A DNA stretch of 64,000 bases from Agromyces mangrovi (GTDB lineage: Bacteria; Actinomycetota; Actinomycetes; Actinomycetales; Microbacteriaceae). Positions 36,602 through 49,118 of this stretch are shown here, one piece after another. The position numbers and the translations under genes were made by a program. The DNA is taken from the NCBI RefSeq assembly GCF_030296695.1, contig NZ_AP027737.1, positions 3,534,001 to 3,598,000 of the forward strand, given 5' to 3'. Every line of letters begins with the position of its first letter. The stretch's first letter is position 1. The notes beneath the pieces were generated by a model that was given only the letters and a program-made list of their open reading frames with translations, was not told where the DNA came from and searched no databases.

Positions 36602-37795
36602 TCAGACAACCATGTCGAGGATGCCGTGCGCCACCGACAGCTTGTCCCCGTGTACGCGTGTGACGACCTCGCCGCCTGCGCCGATGACGACGACGGCGTT
36701 GTCGGGCGTGCCGAAGCCCTCGCTCCAGCCCACGCGGTTCACGACGAGCAGGTCGCAGCCCTTCGCCTCTCGCTTGGCACGCGCCACCTCGAGCAGCCGA
36801 TCGTCGTCGGGCTCGGTCTCGGCGGCGAAGCCCACGAGCAGCGTGCCCTCGTGCGGCTCGTGGCCCAGTTCGGCGAGTATGTCGGGGTTGCGCACGAGCT
36901 CCAGGGTCATCCCGTCGCCCGAGTCATCCTTCTTCAGCTTCAGCTCGCTGACCGCCGCCGGACGGTAGTCGGACACCGCCGCCGCCATCACGACGACGTC
37001 GGCGCCCGCCGCGGCCTCGCGCACCGCGGCACGCAGCTCCGCGGTGGTGGAGACGTCGCGCACGTCGCATCCGTCGGGCCGCTCGACCTCGAGGTTGGCG
37101 GCGATGAGCGTCACCTCGGCGCCGCGCGCACGGGCCGCGTCGGCGATCGCGACGCCCTGGCGGCCGCTCGAGCGGTTGCCGAGGAAGCGCACCGGGTCGA
37201 GCGGTTCGCGGGTGCCGCCCGCGGTCACGACGACGCGACGGCCGGCGAGGTCGCCGACCGGTGCCGTCACCCGGGCGAGTGCGGCCGACACGATCGCGGG
37301 CGGCTCCTCCATGCGACCCGGTCCGCTGTCGGCACCGGTGAGCTGGCCGACCGCGGGGCCGACGATCGTCACGCCGCGGGAGCGCAGTGTCGCGATGTTC
37401 GCCTGCGTGGCGGGGTTGCGCCACATCTCGGTGTGCATGGCAGGCGCGATCACCAGCGGCGCCTCCGAGGCGAGCACGGTGTTGCCGAGCAGGTCGTCGG
37501 CGAGGCCCGCCGCGAGCCGCGCGATGGTGTTCGCGGTCGCCGGGGCGATCACGATGAGGTCGGCGGCCTGGCCGATGGCGACGTGCCGCACCTCGGCGAC
37601 GCCCTCGTAGAGCTCGTCGTGCACCGGGTTGCGGCTGATCGCCTCGAGCGTCGGGCGACCGACGAAGCGCAGCGCCGACTCGGTCGGGACGACGTGCACG
37701 TCGTGCCCGGAGAGCACCAGCTCGCGCACGACGCCGACGGCCTTGTACGCGGCGATGCCGCCGGTGATGCCGACGACGACGTTCAACGGCGCCAC
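36602..37795 (-). CDS. coaBC: Bifunctional CoaBC (phosphopantothenoylcysteine synthetase/decarboxylase)
   Basis: CoaBC joins cysteine to phosphopantothenate (CoaB) and decarboxylates the product (CoaC) in CoA synthesis. The 397-residue protein has the FMN-binding CoaC half first: GITGGIAAYKA, the active His in VRHVAIGQAADL, and the PAMHTEMW substrate clamp. The CoaB half follows (VTAGGTREPLDPVRF, GNRSSGRQG, VRNPDILAELG, and LLVVNRVG). It uses a GTG start, 14 bases after the rpoZ stop. This gmk-rpoZ-coaBC-metK-priA order is widespread in actinobacteria. Confidence 0.97.
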   Translation of the reverse strand: MAPLNVVVGITGGIAAYKAVGVVRELVLSGHDVHVVPTESALRFVGRPTLEAISRNPVHDELYEGVAEVRHVAIGQAADLIVIAPATANTIARLAAGLADDLLGNTVLASEAPLVIAPAMHTEMWRNPATQANIATLRSRGVTIVGPAVGQLTGADSGPGRMEEPPAIVSAALARVTAPVGDLAGRRVVVTAGGTREPLDPVRFLGNRSSGRQGVAIADAARARGAEVTLIAANLEVERPDGCDVRDVSTTAELRAAVREAAAGADVVVMAAAVSDYRPAAVSELKLKKDDSGDGMTLELVRNPDILAELGHEPHEGTLLVGFAAETEPDDDRLLEVARAKREAKGCDLLVVNRVGWSEGFGTPDNAVVVIGAGGEVVTRVHGDKLSVAHGILDMVV

Positions 37796-37809
37796 CTCGA
37801 CGCGGCCGG

Positions 37810-38067
37810 CTACTCGCCGGCCGGGGTGATCTTGAGCTTGTCCTCGTTGATCTCGTGCAGCGCCACCGACAGCGGCTTGTCGTCGATCGTCGAGTCGACA
37901 AGGGGCCCGACGTTGTCGAACAGGCTGCCCTCGTGCAGGTCGGCGTAGTAGTCGTTGATCTGGCGCGCGCGCTTGGAGGCGAAGATGACGAGTGCGTACT
38001 TCGACTCGACCTTCGACAGCAGGTCGTCGATGGGCGGGTCGATGATGCCGGTCAGCTTGTCTGCCAT
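37810..38067 (-). CDS. rpoZ: RNA polymerase omega subunit
   Basis: Omega helps assemble RNA polymerase by clamping the C-terminal part of beta'. The 85-residue protein has the family core [19 protein letters not shown] and a positively and negatively charged C-terminal tail. The ATG has a strong ribosome site (AAGGAG). It lies between gmk and coaBC, its usual place. Confidence 0.97.
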   Translation of the reverse strand: MADKLTGIIDPPIDDLLSKVESKYALVIFASKRARQINDYYADLHEGSLFDNVGPLVDSTIDDKPLSVALHEINEDKLKITPAGE

Positions 38068-38133
38068 GGCGTGCTCCTTCTGGGTGCGTGGGTCGCGCGG
38101 ACGGTTGCGCGGAAGATCGAGAATGCGGGCAGG

Positions 38134-39057
38134 CTACCGCCCGCGGGCCCGAGGCCGCATCAAGTCTACGACGTTCTGCGCGGCCTCGGCGACGTCGTGG
38201 TTCACGACCGTGTGGTCGAACTCGTCCACTGCTGCGAGTTCCACCCGTGCCGTCTCGAGCCGGCGCTGCTGCTCGGCGGGCGATTCGGTGCCCCGTCCGA
38301 CCAGCCGCCGCACGAGCTCGTCCCAGGTCGGCGGCAGCAGGAAGATGAGCGTCGCCTCAGGCATCGCACGCCGCACCGACCGCGCACCCTGGATGTCGAT
38401 CTCGAGGAGCACGCTGTTGCCGTCGGCGATGGCGCGCTCCACGGGCGCCTTCGGGGTGCCGTACCGGTGCGCGTTGTGCACGACCGCCCATTCGAGCAGT
38501 TCGTCCTCCGACACCAGCCGGTCGAACTCGGCGTCGTCGACGAAGTAGTAGCTCTGCCCCTCGACCTCGCCGGGGCGGGGCGCACGCGTGGTGGCCGACA
38601 CCGACAGCATGACGTCGGGGTGATTGCGGCGGATGTAGGACGCGACCGTACCCTTGCCGACCGCGGTCGGGCCGGCGAGCACCACGAGGCGGTTGCCGAT
38701 CCCGCCGTGCGCGGCGATCCAGTCGGCGAGGAAGGCGCGCAGCGCGAGCCGCTGGCGCCGGCCGAGGCCGCCGAGCCGCTTCGCGTCGGCGATGCCGAGC
38801 TCGCGCATGATGCGCACGCGCTTGGTCTCGCCGATCGCGGGCACGGAGGTGAGGAACTCGGTCGCGCGCAGGGTGGCCTCCGGCGTGGAGGCGTCCTCGA
38901 AGGCGACGCGCAGCACGTCGAGCGGGCTGCGGCTGCCGTCGGCGACGGACGCCTTCACGGCGGCGCGGGCGCGCCGTGCCGCGACCGCTGCGCGCGAGGC
39001 GGCGACGCGGTCGACGTCGGGCGGCGCGGGCGGACCGCTGCGCGCGGGCTCAGCCAC
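38134..39057 (-). CDS. gmk: mIHF domain fused to guanylate kinase
   Basis: The 307-residue protein joins two functions. Residues about 20-112 match the actinobacterial integration host factor mIHF (AARRARAAVK, then FLTSVPAIGETKRVRIMREL with its helix-hairpin-helix, and LGGLGRRQRLAL), a DNA-bending nucleoid protein. Residues about 122-300 are guanylate kinase, which converts GMP to GDP: P-loop GPTAVGKGT (129-137), SVSATTRAPRPGEVEGQSYYFV, IDIQGARSVRRAMP. In mycobacteria the two are separate adjacent genes. No stop or frameshift separates them here. The GTG start overlaps the pyrF end by eight bases. Confidence 0.93.
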   Translation of the reverse strand: MAEPARSGPPAPPDVDRVAASRAAVAARRARAAVKASVADGSRSPLDVLRVAFEDASTPEATLRATEFLTSVPAIGETKRVRIMRELGIADAKRLGGLGRRQRLALRAFLADWIAAHGGIGNRLVVLAGPTAVGKGTVASYIRRNHPDVMLSVSATTRAPRPGEVEGQSYYFVDDAEFDRLVSEDELLEWAVVHNAHRYGTPKAPVERAIADGNSVLLEIDIQGARSVRRAMPEATLIFLLPPTWDELVRRLVGRGTESPAEQQRRLETARVELAAVDEFDHTVVNHDVAEAAQNVVDLMRPRARGR

Positions 39058-39916
39058 GGGCCACCGCCGTGGCCTCGGCGCGACGCGCGATCGCGTCGCG
39101 GATGCCGTCGGGACCGGCCGCCAGGATCGAGCGCGACTCGTTCGCGATCACGCCGCCGGCAAGTGCTCCGAACGTGTCGCGCAGGTCGGCGAGCTCGGCG
39201 CCCTGGTGGCCGAACCCGGGTGCGAGCACCGGCGTGCGCGGGGTCGACGCATCGTCCGGGTCGATGCCGGCCGCCCGCAGGTCGACGGTCGCCCCGATCA
39301 CCACACCGGTCGAGCCGAACGCCTGCTCGCCCGCATCCGGCTCCTCGGCGTTCCAGGTCGCGACACCCGAGCAGATCGCGGCCGAGACCGTCGACCCCTC
39401 CCGGCTGCTCTGCTGGAGCACCGAGCGCTGGATCGCGGCGGCCTCGGGATTGGAGGTCGCGGCGAGCACGAACAGGCCCTTCCCGTGCCGCTCGGCGAGG
39501 CGGTGCGTGCCCGCCAGCGCGCCGAGGCCCTGGAACGGGTTCACGGTAAGTGCGTCCGCCTCGAGCGGCGAACCGGGCTCGAGCCACGCGCGTGCGTACG
39601 CGTCCATGGTCGAGTCGATGTCGCCGCGCTTGGCGTCGGCGATGACGAGGATGCCCGCACCGCGCGCCTCGGCGAGCACGCGCTCGAGCCCGGCGATGCC
39701 CGCCGAGCCGAACCGCTCGAAGAACGCCACCTGCGGCTTGCAGATGCCGGCGCGCCCGGCCATCGCGTCGACGACGCGCAGGCCGAACTCGCGCACGCCC
39801 GCACCCGACTCCGGGAGCCCCCACGCGTCGAGCAGCCCGGCGTGCGGGTCGATGCCCACGCAGAGCCGGCCGAACCGGTCGAACGACTCCCCCAGTCGCG
39901 TGCCGAACGATGCCAC
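39050..39916 (-). CDS. pyrF: Orotidine 5'-phosphate decarboxylase (type 2)
   Basis: PyrF decarboxylates OMP to UMP, the last step of the de novo pathway. The 288-residue protein is the longer actinobacterial type, with VGIDPH near the start, the catalytic Asp-Lys-Asp array in VIADAKRGDIDSTM, the LTVNPFQGLGAL block and VLAPGFGHQGAEL. The GTG start is one base after the carB stop. Confidence 0.97.
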   Translation of the reverse strand: MASFGTRLGESFDRFGRLCVGIDPHAGLLDAWGLPESGAGVREFGLRVVDAMAGRAGICKPQVAFFERFGSAGIAGLERVLAEARGAGILVIADAKRGDIDSTMDAYARAWLEPGSPLEADALTVNPFQGLGALAGTHRLAERHGKGLFVLAATSNPEAAAIQRSVLQQSSREGSTVSAAICSGVATWNAEEPDAGEQAFGSTGVVIGATVDLRAAGIDPDDASTPRTPVLAPGFGHQGAELADLRDTFGALAGGVIANESRSILAAGPDGIRDAIARRAEATAVARG

Positions 39917-39917
39917 G

Positions 39918-43201
<3,284 letters not shown>

Positions 43202-43202
<1 letters not shown>

Positions 43203-44356
43203 CAGTTGCCGTTCTCCTTGCTCGCGATGACCATGTCGCGGAACCGGTCGAAGAGGTAGTTCGCGTCGTGCGGGCCGGCCGCCGACTCGGGGTGGTACTG
43301 CACCGAGAACGCGGGGATGTCGAGGCAGTTCAGGCCCTCGACCACGTCGTCGTTCAGGTCGATGTGGCTGACCTCGACGCGGCCGAAGCCCTCGCTCGAC
43401 TCGGTCACGCCCTCGCGGGGCGCGTCGACCGCGAACCCGTGGTTGTGCGCGGTGATCTCGACGCGGCCGGTCGCGCGGTCGAGCACGGGCTGGTTGATGC
43501 CGCGATGGCCGAACGGCAGCTTGTACGTGCCGAAGCCGAGCGCACGGCCGAGCAGCTGGTTGCCGAAGCAGATGCCGAAGTACGGCAGGCCGGTGCGCAG
43601 CGCGGCGCGCAGCAGCTCGACATGGTGGTCGGATGCTCCGGGGTCGCCGGGGCCGTTCGAGAAGAACAGCGCGTCGGGCGACAGCGCCAGCAGTTCCTCC
43701 ACGGTGACGGTCTGCGGCAGCACGTGCACGTCGAAGCCGCGCTCGGCGAGGTAGCGGAGCGTGGAGGTCTTGACGCCCAGATCGAGCACCGCGACCGAGC
43801 CGACGCGCTCGCCCTCGTGGGCGAGCGAGTAGCCCTCGGTCGTGGAGACCTCGCCGGAGAGGTTGCGGCCGGTCATCTCCGCGCCGCCGCGGACGAGCGC
43901 GAGCTGCTCGTCGTCGGAGAGCGACGCGTCCGCTCCCGAGAAGATGCCCGCGCGCATCGCCCCGTCGGCGCGGATGTGGCGGGTGACCGCGCGCGTGTCG
44001 ATGCCGCTGATGCCGACCACGCCGCCCGCGACGAGGTCGTCGTCGAGGCTGCGCTGGGCGCGGAAGTTCGACACCACGCGGGAGGGGTCGCGCACGACGT
44101 AGCCGGACACCCAGATGTGCGAGGACTCCATGTCCTCGTCGTTCGCACCGGTGTTGCCGATGTGCGGCGCCGTCATGAGCACGATCTGGCCCGCGTACGA
44201 CGGGTCGGTCAGCGTCTCCTGGTACCCGGTCATGCCGGTGGCGAACACCGCCTCGCCGAGCGTGCGGCCGGTCGCGCCGTAGGCGCGTCCGGCGTATCGG
44301 GTGCCGTCCTCGAGCACGAGGACCGCAGGGCCCGCGTCCTTCCCGGGGATCGCCAT
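43202..44356 (-). CDS. carA: Carbamoyl phosphate synthase small subunit
   Basis: CarA is the glutaminase subunit that supplies ammonia to CarB. The 384-residue protein has the N-terminal CPS domain ([20 protein letters not shown]) and a class I glutaminase with catalytic C263 in [16 protein letters not shown] and the His-Glu pair in [11 protein letters not shown]. Asn replaces the His seen after the catalytic Cys in enterobacteria, which is not known to matter. The ATG at MAIPGKDAG is one base past the stop of the upstream PH-like gene. Confidence 0.97.
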
Positions 44357-44357
44357 G

Positions 44358-44909
44358 TCAGGCCTCGCTTCCGTTGTCGCCGCCGGTGGCCGCTGCGGCC
44401 CCGGCGAGTGTGCTGAGGGCGTCCACGATGCGGGGGGCGTCGCCGACCCGCTGGGCCCTGAGATAGGTGTCGACGACGAGGTCGTCGGATGCCGCATCGG
44501 CGTCGGTCGTCCCCGCCCGCCAGGCGACGGAGATGAGCCCCTCGGGCTCGACGCCGCGGTCGATCGCCCAGCTCGCGGTCGTCACCTCGACGAGCGCATC
44601 GGCGGGCAGGTAGACCGGCGCCTCGCCGGCCAGGTCGAGCAGCACGCCGTCCTCGCGCACCTCGATGCGTCCGGTGGCGCGAAACCCGAGCCCACGCGGG
44701 GCGAGTCGCTCGACCGGCCGCCGGTGAGGCGTGGTCGCCACGTGCAGGACGGGCGCCTCGAGCACGAGCGTGCCCGGCTCGGCCGGCTGCGGGTGGTCGA
44801 CGATGCGGGCGTCGCGGCGGCGGCGCCCACGCCACGACAGCAGCATGAGCGCGACGGCAACGAGGACGACGAGCCCGACGACGATGGCGCCGATCGCGTA
44901 GTTATCCAC
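44358..44909 (-). CDS. PH-like domain membrane protein in the pyr operon
   Basis: The 183-residue protein has one N-terminal membrane helix ([19 protein letters not shown], residues about 6-26), a basic stretch RGRRRRDAR, then a soluble region resembling a bacterial PH-like fold (strands such as [18 protein letters not shown], and [10 protein letters not shown]). The function is unknown. It is locked into the pyrimidine operon: its GTG start overlaps the pyrC stop by eight bases and its stop is one base from carA. Similar membrane proteins occur between pyrC and carA in other actinobacteria. Confidence 0.75.
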   Translation of the reverse strand: MDNYAIGAIVVGLVVLVAVALMLLSWRGRRRRDARIVDHPQPAEPGTLVLEAPVLHVATTPHRRPVERLAPRGLGFRATGRIEVREDGVLLDLAGEAPVYLPADALVEVTTASWAIDRGVEPEGLISVAWRAGTTDADAASDDLVVDTYLRAQRVGDAPRIVDALSTLAGAAAATGGDNGSEA

Positions 44910-46221
44910 GGGCACCTCCTGCGACCTCGTCGGCCGGACGCACCTCGCCATCGAGCACCGTCGGCACGCCGCGGTGGAACGTCGCCACCACGCGCCCCGG
45001 CAGGGTGCGACCGAGGTACGGCGAGTTGCGGCTGCGGCCCGCGAGCGAGCCGACGCCGAACTCGGCACGCACCTCCGGGTCGTAGAGCGCGAGCTCGGCG
45101 GGCGCGCCCGTCTCGAGCGCGTGCCCGTGGCCGGCCAGGCTGCCGATCCTCGCGGGAGCGGACGACATCACGCGCGCCACGTCCTCCCAGCCGAACCGGC
45201 CGGTCTCGACCATGGCCTCGTGCACGACCGACAGGGCGGACTCGAGCCCGACCATGCCGTTCGCCGCGGCATCCCACTCGCACTCCTTCGACTCGGCGGG
45301 GTGCGGGGCGTGGTCGGTCGCGACGATGTCGATCGTGCCGTCGGCCAGCGCGTCGCGCAGCGCCTCCACGTCCTCGGCGGTGCGCAGCGGCGGGTTGACC
45401 TTGTAGCGGGCGTCGTAGCTGGCGACCAGGTCGTCGGTGAGCAGCAGGTGGTGCGGGGTGACCTCGGCGGTGATGCGGATGCCCCGGGCCTTCGCCCAGC
45501 GGACGACCTCGACCGACCCCGCGGTGGAGAGGTGGCAGACGTGCAGGCGGCTGCCGACGTGCTCGGCGAGCAGCGCGTCGCGCGCGATGATCGCCTCCTC
45601 GGCGACCGCGGGCCAGCCGCGCAGGCCGAGCTCGCCGGACAGGGCGCCCTCGTTCATCTGCGCGCCCTCGGTCAGGCGCGGCTCCTGCGCGTGCTGCGCG
45701 ATGACGCCGTCGAAGGCCTTGACGTACTCGAGCGCGCGTCGCATGAGCAGCGGGTCCCAGACGCACAGGCCGTCGTCGGAGAACACGCGCACCTTCGCTC
45801 GCGAGGCTGCCATCGCGCCGAGCTCGGCGAGCCGCTCCCCCGCGAGACCCACCGTCACGGCGCCGATGGGCTGCACGGTGACGTAGCCGGCGTCCTCGCC
45901 GAGGCGGAACTCCTGCTCGACCACGCCGGCGGTGTCGGCGACGGGCGAGGTGTTCGCCATCGGGAACACGGCCGTGTAGCCGCCCGCAGCGGCGGCCCGG
46001 CTGCCGGTCAGCACGGTCTCGCTCTGCTCGAACCCGGGCTCGCGCAGGTGCGTGTGCAGGTCGACGAGGCCGGGCAGGGCCAGCAGGCCGTCGGCGTCGA
46101 TGACCGTCGCACCCGAGGCATCCGTCACCGAACCGGTCTCGGCGATGCGCCCGTCGTCGAGCAGCAGGTCGCCCCGCGTGCCGTCGACCAGGGTGGCGCC
46201 GCGGATGAGCGTGCGGGTCAC
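44902..46221 (-). CDS. pyrC: Dihydroorotase
   Basis: PyrC cyclises carbamoyl aspartate to dihydroorotate. The 439-residue amidohydrolase is the type I (class with PyrB) form. It has the metal motif [30 protein letters not shown] and [10 protein letters not shown] with metal His residues, and the catalytic Asp in [10 protein letters not shown]. The GTG start overlaps the pyrB stop (GTGA). Its end overlaps the PH-like gene. Confidence 0.97.
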   Translation of the reverse strand: MTRTLIRGATLVDGTRGDLLLDDGRIAETGSVTDASGATVIDADGLLALPGLVDLHTHLREPGFEQSETVLTGSRAAAAGGYTAVFPMANTSPVADTAGVVEQEFRLGEDAGYVTVQPIGAVTVGLAGERLAELGAMAASRAKVRVFSDDGLCVWDPLLMRRALEYVKAFDGVIAQHAQEPRLTEGAQMNEGALSGELGLRGWPAVAEEAIIARDALLAEHVGSRLHVCHLSTAGSVEVVRWAKARGIRITAEVTPHHLLLTDDLVASYDARYKVNPPLRTAEDVEALRDALADGTIDIVATDHAPHPAESKECEWDAAANGMVGLESALSVVHEAMVETGRFGWEDVARVMSSAPARIGSLAGHGHALETGAPAELALYDPEVRAEFGVGSLAGRSRNSPYLGRTLPGRVVATFHRGVPTVLDGEVRPADEVAGGARG

Positions 46222-47171
46222 GCGGCCACCTCCCGCTCACCGGACAGCAGCAGGTACAGGGCAGCCATTCTCACCGAAACTCCGTTCGCAACCTGTTCGA
46301 GCACCGTGGACTGGGCCGAGTCGGCGGCCGACGCCGCGATCTCGAAACCCCGGTTCATCGGCCCCGGATGCATGACCATGGTAGTCCGCGGCAGCCGTGC
46401 GAACCGGGCGTCGTCGAGCCCCCAGGTGCGGGAGTACTCGCGACTGTTGGGGAAGAACGCGGCGTGCATGCGCTCGGCCTGCACGCGCAGCATCATGACC
46501 GCGTCGGGGCCCGAGTCGATCGCCGCGTCGAGGTCGTAGCCGACCCGCGCGGGCCACGCCGAGACGTCGACCGGCAGCAGCGTCGGCGGGGCCACGAGCG
46601 TGACCTCGGCGCCCAGCGCGTCGAGCAGCCAGACGTTCGAGCGGGCCACGCGCGAGTGCAGCACGTCGCCGACGATCACGACGCGCGCGCCGTCGAGCCC
46701 GCGACCGCGCGAGGCATCGCCGTGCAGCCGGCGGCGCATGGTGAACGCGTCGAGCAGTGCCTGGGTCGGATGCTCGTGGGTGCCGTCGCCGGCGTTCACG
46801 ACGCCCGCGTCGATCCAGCCGCTCGTCGCGAGGGTCTGGGGCGCGCCGGATGCCTGGTGGCGCACCACGACCGCATCGGCGCCGATCGCCTGCAGCGTCT
46901 GCGCCGTGTCCTTCAGGCTCTCGCCCTTGGAGACGCTCGAGCCCTTCGCGCTGAACGTGATGACGTCGGCCGAGAGGCGCTTGGCCGCGGCCTCGAACGA
47001 GACGCGGGTGCGCGTGGAGTCCTCGAAGAAGAGGTTCACGACGGTGCGGCCGCGCAGCGTCGGGAGCTTCCGCACCTCGCGCTGCTGCACGGCGGCCATG
47101 TCCTCGGCGATGTCGAGCAGCTCGATCGCCCGGTCACGGCCGAGGTCGCGCGTGGAGAGCAGGTGCCTCAT
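46218..47171 (-). CDS. pyrB: Aspartate carbamoyltransferase catalytic subunit
   Basis: PyrB joins carbamoyl phosphate and aspartate, the first committed step to UMP. The 317-residue protein has the carbamoyl phosphate motif [13 protein letters not shown] (STRT at 52-55), [14 protein letters not shown] and [11 protein letters not shown]. No regulatory pyrI is present. I start at the ATG of [10 protein letters not shown] because GAGGGGG stands six bases upstream. An upstream ATG ([10 protein letters not shown]) would run deep into pyrR. Confidence 0.96.
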   Translation of the reverse strand: MRHLLSTRDLGRDRAIELLDIAEDMAAVQQREVRKLPTLRGRTVVNLFFEDSTRTRVSFEAAAKRLSADVITFSAKGSSVSKGESLKDTAQTLQAIGADAVVVRHQASGAPQTLATSGWIDAGVVNAGDGTHEHPTQALLDAFTMRRRLHGDASRGRGLDGARVVIVGDVLHSRVARSNVWLLDALGAEVTLVAPPTLLPVDVSAWPARVGYDLDAAIDSGPDAVMMLRVQAERMHAAFFPNSREYSRTWGLDDARFARLPRTTMVMHPGPMNRGFEIAASAADSAQSTVLEQVANGVSVRMAALYLLLSGEREVAA

Positions 47172-47709
47172 CGCTCGCCCCCTCGATCGTGACGCCGTCT
47201 TCGCCATCGACCTCGCGTAGGAGCACGTTGATCCGCTCGCTCGCCGCGCTCGGCAGGTTCTTGCCGACGAAGTCGGCGCGGATCGGGAACTGGCGGTGCC
47301 CGCGGTCGACGAGCACGGCGAGCCGCACGGCGCGCGGACGCCCGAGGTCGGCGAGCGCGTCGAGCGCGGCGCGGATGGTGCGACCCGAGTAGAGCACGTC
47401 GTCGACGAGCACGACGGTGCGGTCGTCGATGCCCACCGGCACGTCGGTCGGCGCCGGCGTGCGGGTGCGCGTGTGCGACAGGTCGTCGCGGTACATGGTC
47501 ACGTCGAGCGAGCCCGCGAGCGCCGCCGGAGCGTTCGGCTCGATGCGACGGATGATCTCGGCGATGCGGGCGGCGAGCATGACGCCGCGCGTGGGAATGC
47601 CGAGGATGACGAGATCGTCGACGCCCCGGTTGGACTCGAGGATCTCGTGGGCGATGCGCGTGAGCGCGCGTTCGATGTCGGCCTGCTGCAGCACGTGGCG
47701 CACAGCCAT
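47134..47709 (-). CDS. pyrR: Bifunctional PyrR: pyr regulator / uracil phosphoribosyltransferase
   Basis: PyrR senses UMP and represses the pyr operon by binding an RNA loop. It also has weak uracil phosphoribosyltransferase activity. The protein has the PRPP-binding motif [18 protein letters not shown] and the PRT fold around [11 protein letters not shown]. As read it is 191 residues, ending 38 bases inside pyrB. If one base is missing from the run of five C at 47178-47182, it would end at 180 residues with IEGGER and overlap the pyrB ATG by four bases (stop 47168-47170), like its neighbours. I think the shorter form is correct. Confidence 0.94.
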   Translation of the reverse strand: MAVRHVLQQADIERALTRIAHEILESNRGVDDLVILGIPTRGVMLAARIAEIIRRIEPNAPAALAGSLDVTMYRDDLSHTRTRTPAPTDVPVGIDDRTVVLVDDVLYSGRTIRAALDALADLGRPRAVRLAVLVDRGHRQFPIRADFVGKNLPSAASERINVLLREVDGEDGVTIEGASDEAPALHARPRP

Positions 47710-47716
47710 GCGGACT

Positions 47717-47749
47717 CCCTTCTCCGCCTCACGGGACGGACTTCAAAGG
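47717..47749 (-). promoter_or_regulatory. PyrR-binding RNA loop in the pyrR leader
   Basis: On the minus strand the leader contains TCCCGTGAGG (47727-47736), matching the UCCnGnGAGG core of known PyrR-binding loops. It is closed by CCG/CGG (47737-47739 with 47724-47726) and a lower stem CCTT/AAGG (47746-47749 with 47717-47720). The lower stem includes the AAGGGAG ribosome site of pyrR, so UMP-loaded PyrR would hide it and block translation, as proposed for mycobacteria. Confidence 0.7.
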
Positions 47750-47764
47750 ATGTCGGTTTCGTCG

Positions 47765-47770
47765 ATCCTA
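47765..47770 (-). promoter_or_regulatory. -10 box of the pyr operon
   Basis: TAGGAT on the minus strand, about 55 bases before the pyrR ATG, would start an RNA of about 50 bases that just covers the PyrR loop. No clear -35 is seen. Confidence 0.5.
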
Positions 47771-47820
47771 CCTGACGCCGCGCTCTGGCGGCGGCGGCCC
47801 GTGCCGTGCTCCAATGACCC

Positions 47821-49118
47821 ATGGCAGACGTCATGATCGCGGTGATGCCCTTCGCGGGGCATGTCGCACCGCTGGCCGCGGTGGCCGAGGCCTTCGTCGA
47901 GGCGGGCCACGCCGTGCGCGTCTACACCGGCCGTGCGTACGCCGAGCGGTTCGCGGCCCTCGGCGCCGAGGTGGTGCCCTGGCAGTCCGCCCCGGACTTC
48001 GACGAACTCGACCTCGCCGCCACGTTCCCCGCGCTCCGCGGTCGCAAAGGTCCGCGCCAGCTGCTCGCGAACGTCGAGCACCTGTTCGTCGGCACCGGGG
48101 CGGCGCAGGGCGAGGACCTCGCCCGCGCGTTCGCGGCGCGCCCGTGGGACGTCATCGTGGCCGACGGGCTCAGCCTCGGCACGCACCTCGTGGCGGAACG
48201 CCTCGGCACCCCGTCGGTCACCGTGAGCATCGTCCCGCTCTCGATGCCGACCCCGGAGCTGCCCCCGCCGATCCTCCCGCTGCTCCCCGCGACCGGTCCG
48301 CTCGGGCGCCTCCGCGACCGCGTGCTCTTCGCGGCGCTGGAGACGTTCTCACGCGGCGTGCGGCGGGCGTACGACGCCCAGCGCGCGGCGTTCGGCCTGC
48401 CGCCGACCGACGCGCCGCTCGACGCAGCGTGGCACTCCCCGACCTGGTCTGCGCGTCCGGGGTGCCCGAACTCGAGTTCCCCCGCAGCTCGTGGCCCGTC
48501 CGCGTCGAGTTCGTGGGCGCCCTCGCGCCCACCGGGTCGATCCGGCCGGCACCGCCGGCGTGGTGGGCCGACCTGCGCGACGATCGGCCGATCGTGCACG
48601 TGACCCAGGGCACGCTCAACGTCGACCCGGACGACCTCATCCGGCCGACGTTCGCGGCCCTGGGGCGCCAACCGGTGTCGATCGTGGCCACGACGGGTCG
48701 GGCCGACGCGCCGGAGCTGCCGTTCCCCGCCCCGCCGAACGCGCATGTCGCGGGGCTGGTCGACTACGCGGCGCTGCTGCCGCGGCTCGACGCGATGATC
48801 ACGAACGGCGGATGGGGCGGGGTGCTCGCCGCGCTCGCGCACGGCGTGCCGCTGATCGTCGCGGGCGGCGACATCGACAAGCCGGTGATCGCCGCACGCA
48901 TCGGCTGGGCCGGTGCGGGCATCGACCTGCGCACCGGCACACCGAAGCCGCGGGCGATCCTGCGCGCCTGGCGACGGCTCTCCGCCGACCCCGGCTACCG
49001 GGAGCGCGCCGCGGCGATCGGTCGCGCCCTGCGCGCACACGACGGCCCACGCGAGGTCGTCGCGCACACGCTCGGGCTCATCGAGCACCGGCGTGCAGGC
49101 GGGCTCACTCGCCGGTGA
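47821..49118 (+). CDS. UGT-type glycosyltransferase (GT1 family, frameshifted)
   Basis: The product, about 432 residues after repair, is a GT-B fold glycosyltransferase of the macrolide/UDP-glucuronosyl type. The N-terminal half opens MPFAGHVAPLAAVAEAFVEAGH. The C-terminal half has HVTQGTLN and the sugar-nucleotide site TNGGWGGVLAALAHGVPL followed by GGDIDKP. The acceptor is unknown; lipids, drugs or natural products are possible. The frame breaks near residue 206 at four C (48437-48440), and one base restores HSPDLVCASG. It is divergent from pyrR and converges on the lipoprotein gene with a 14-base overlap. It interrupts the nusB-pyrR neighbourhood. Confidence 0.88.
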
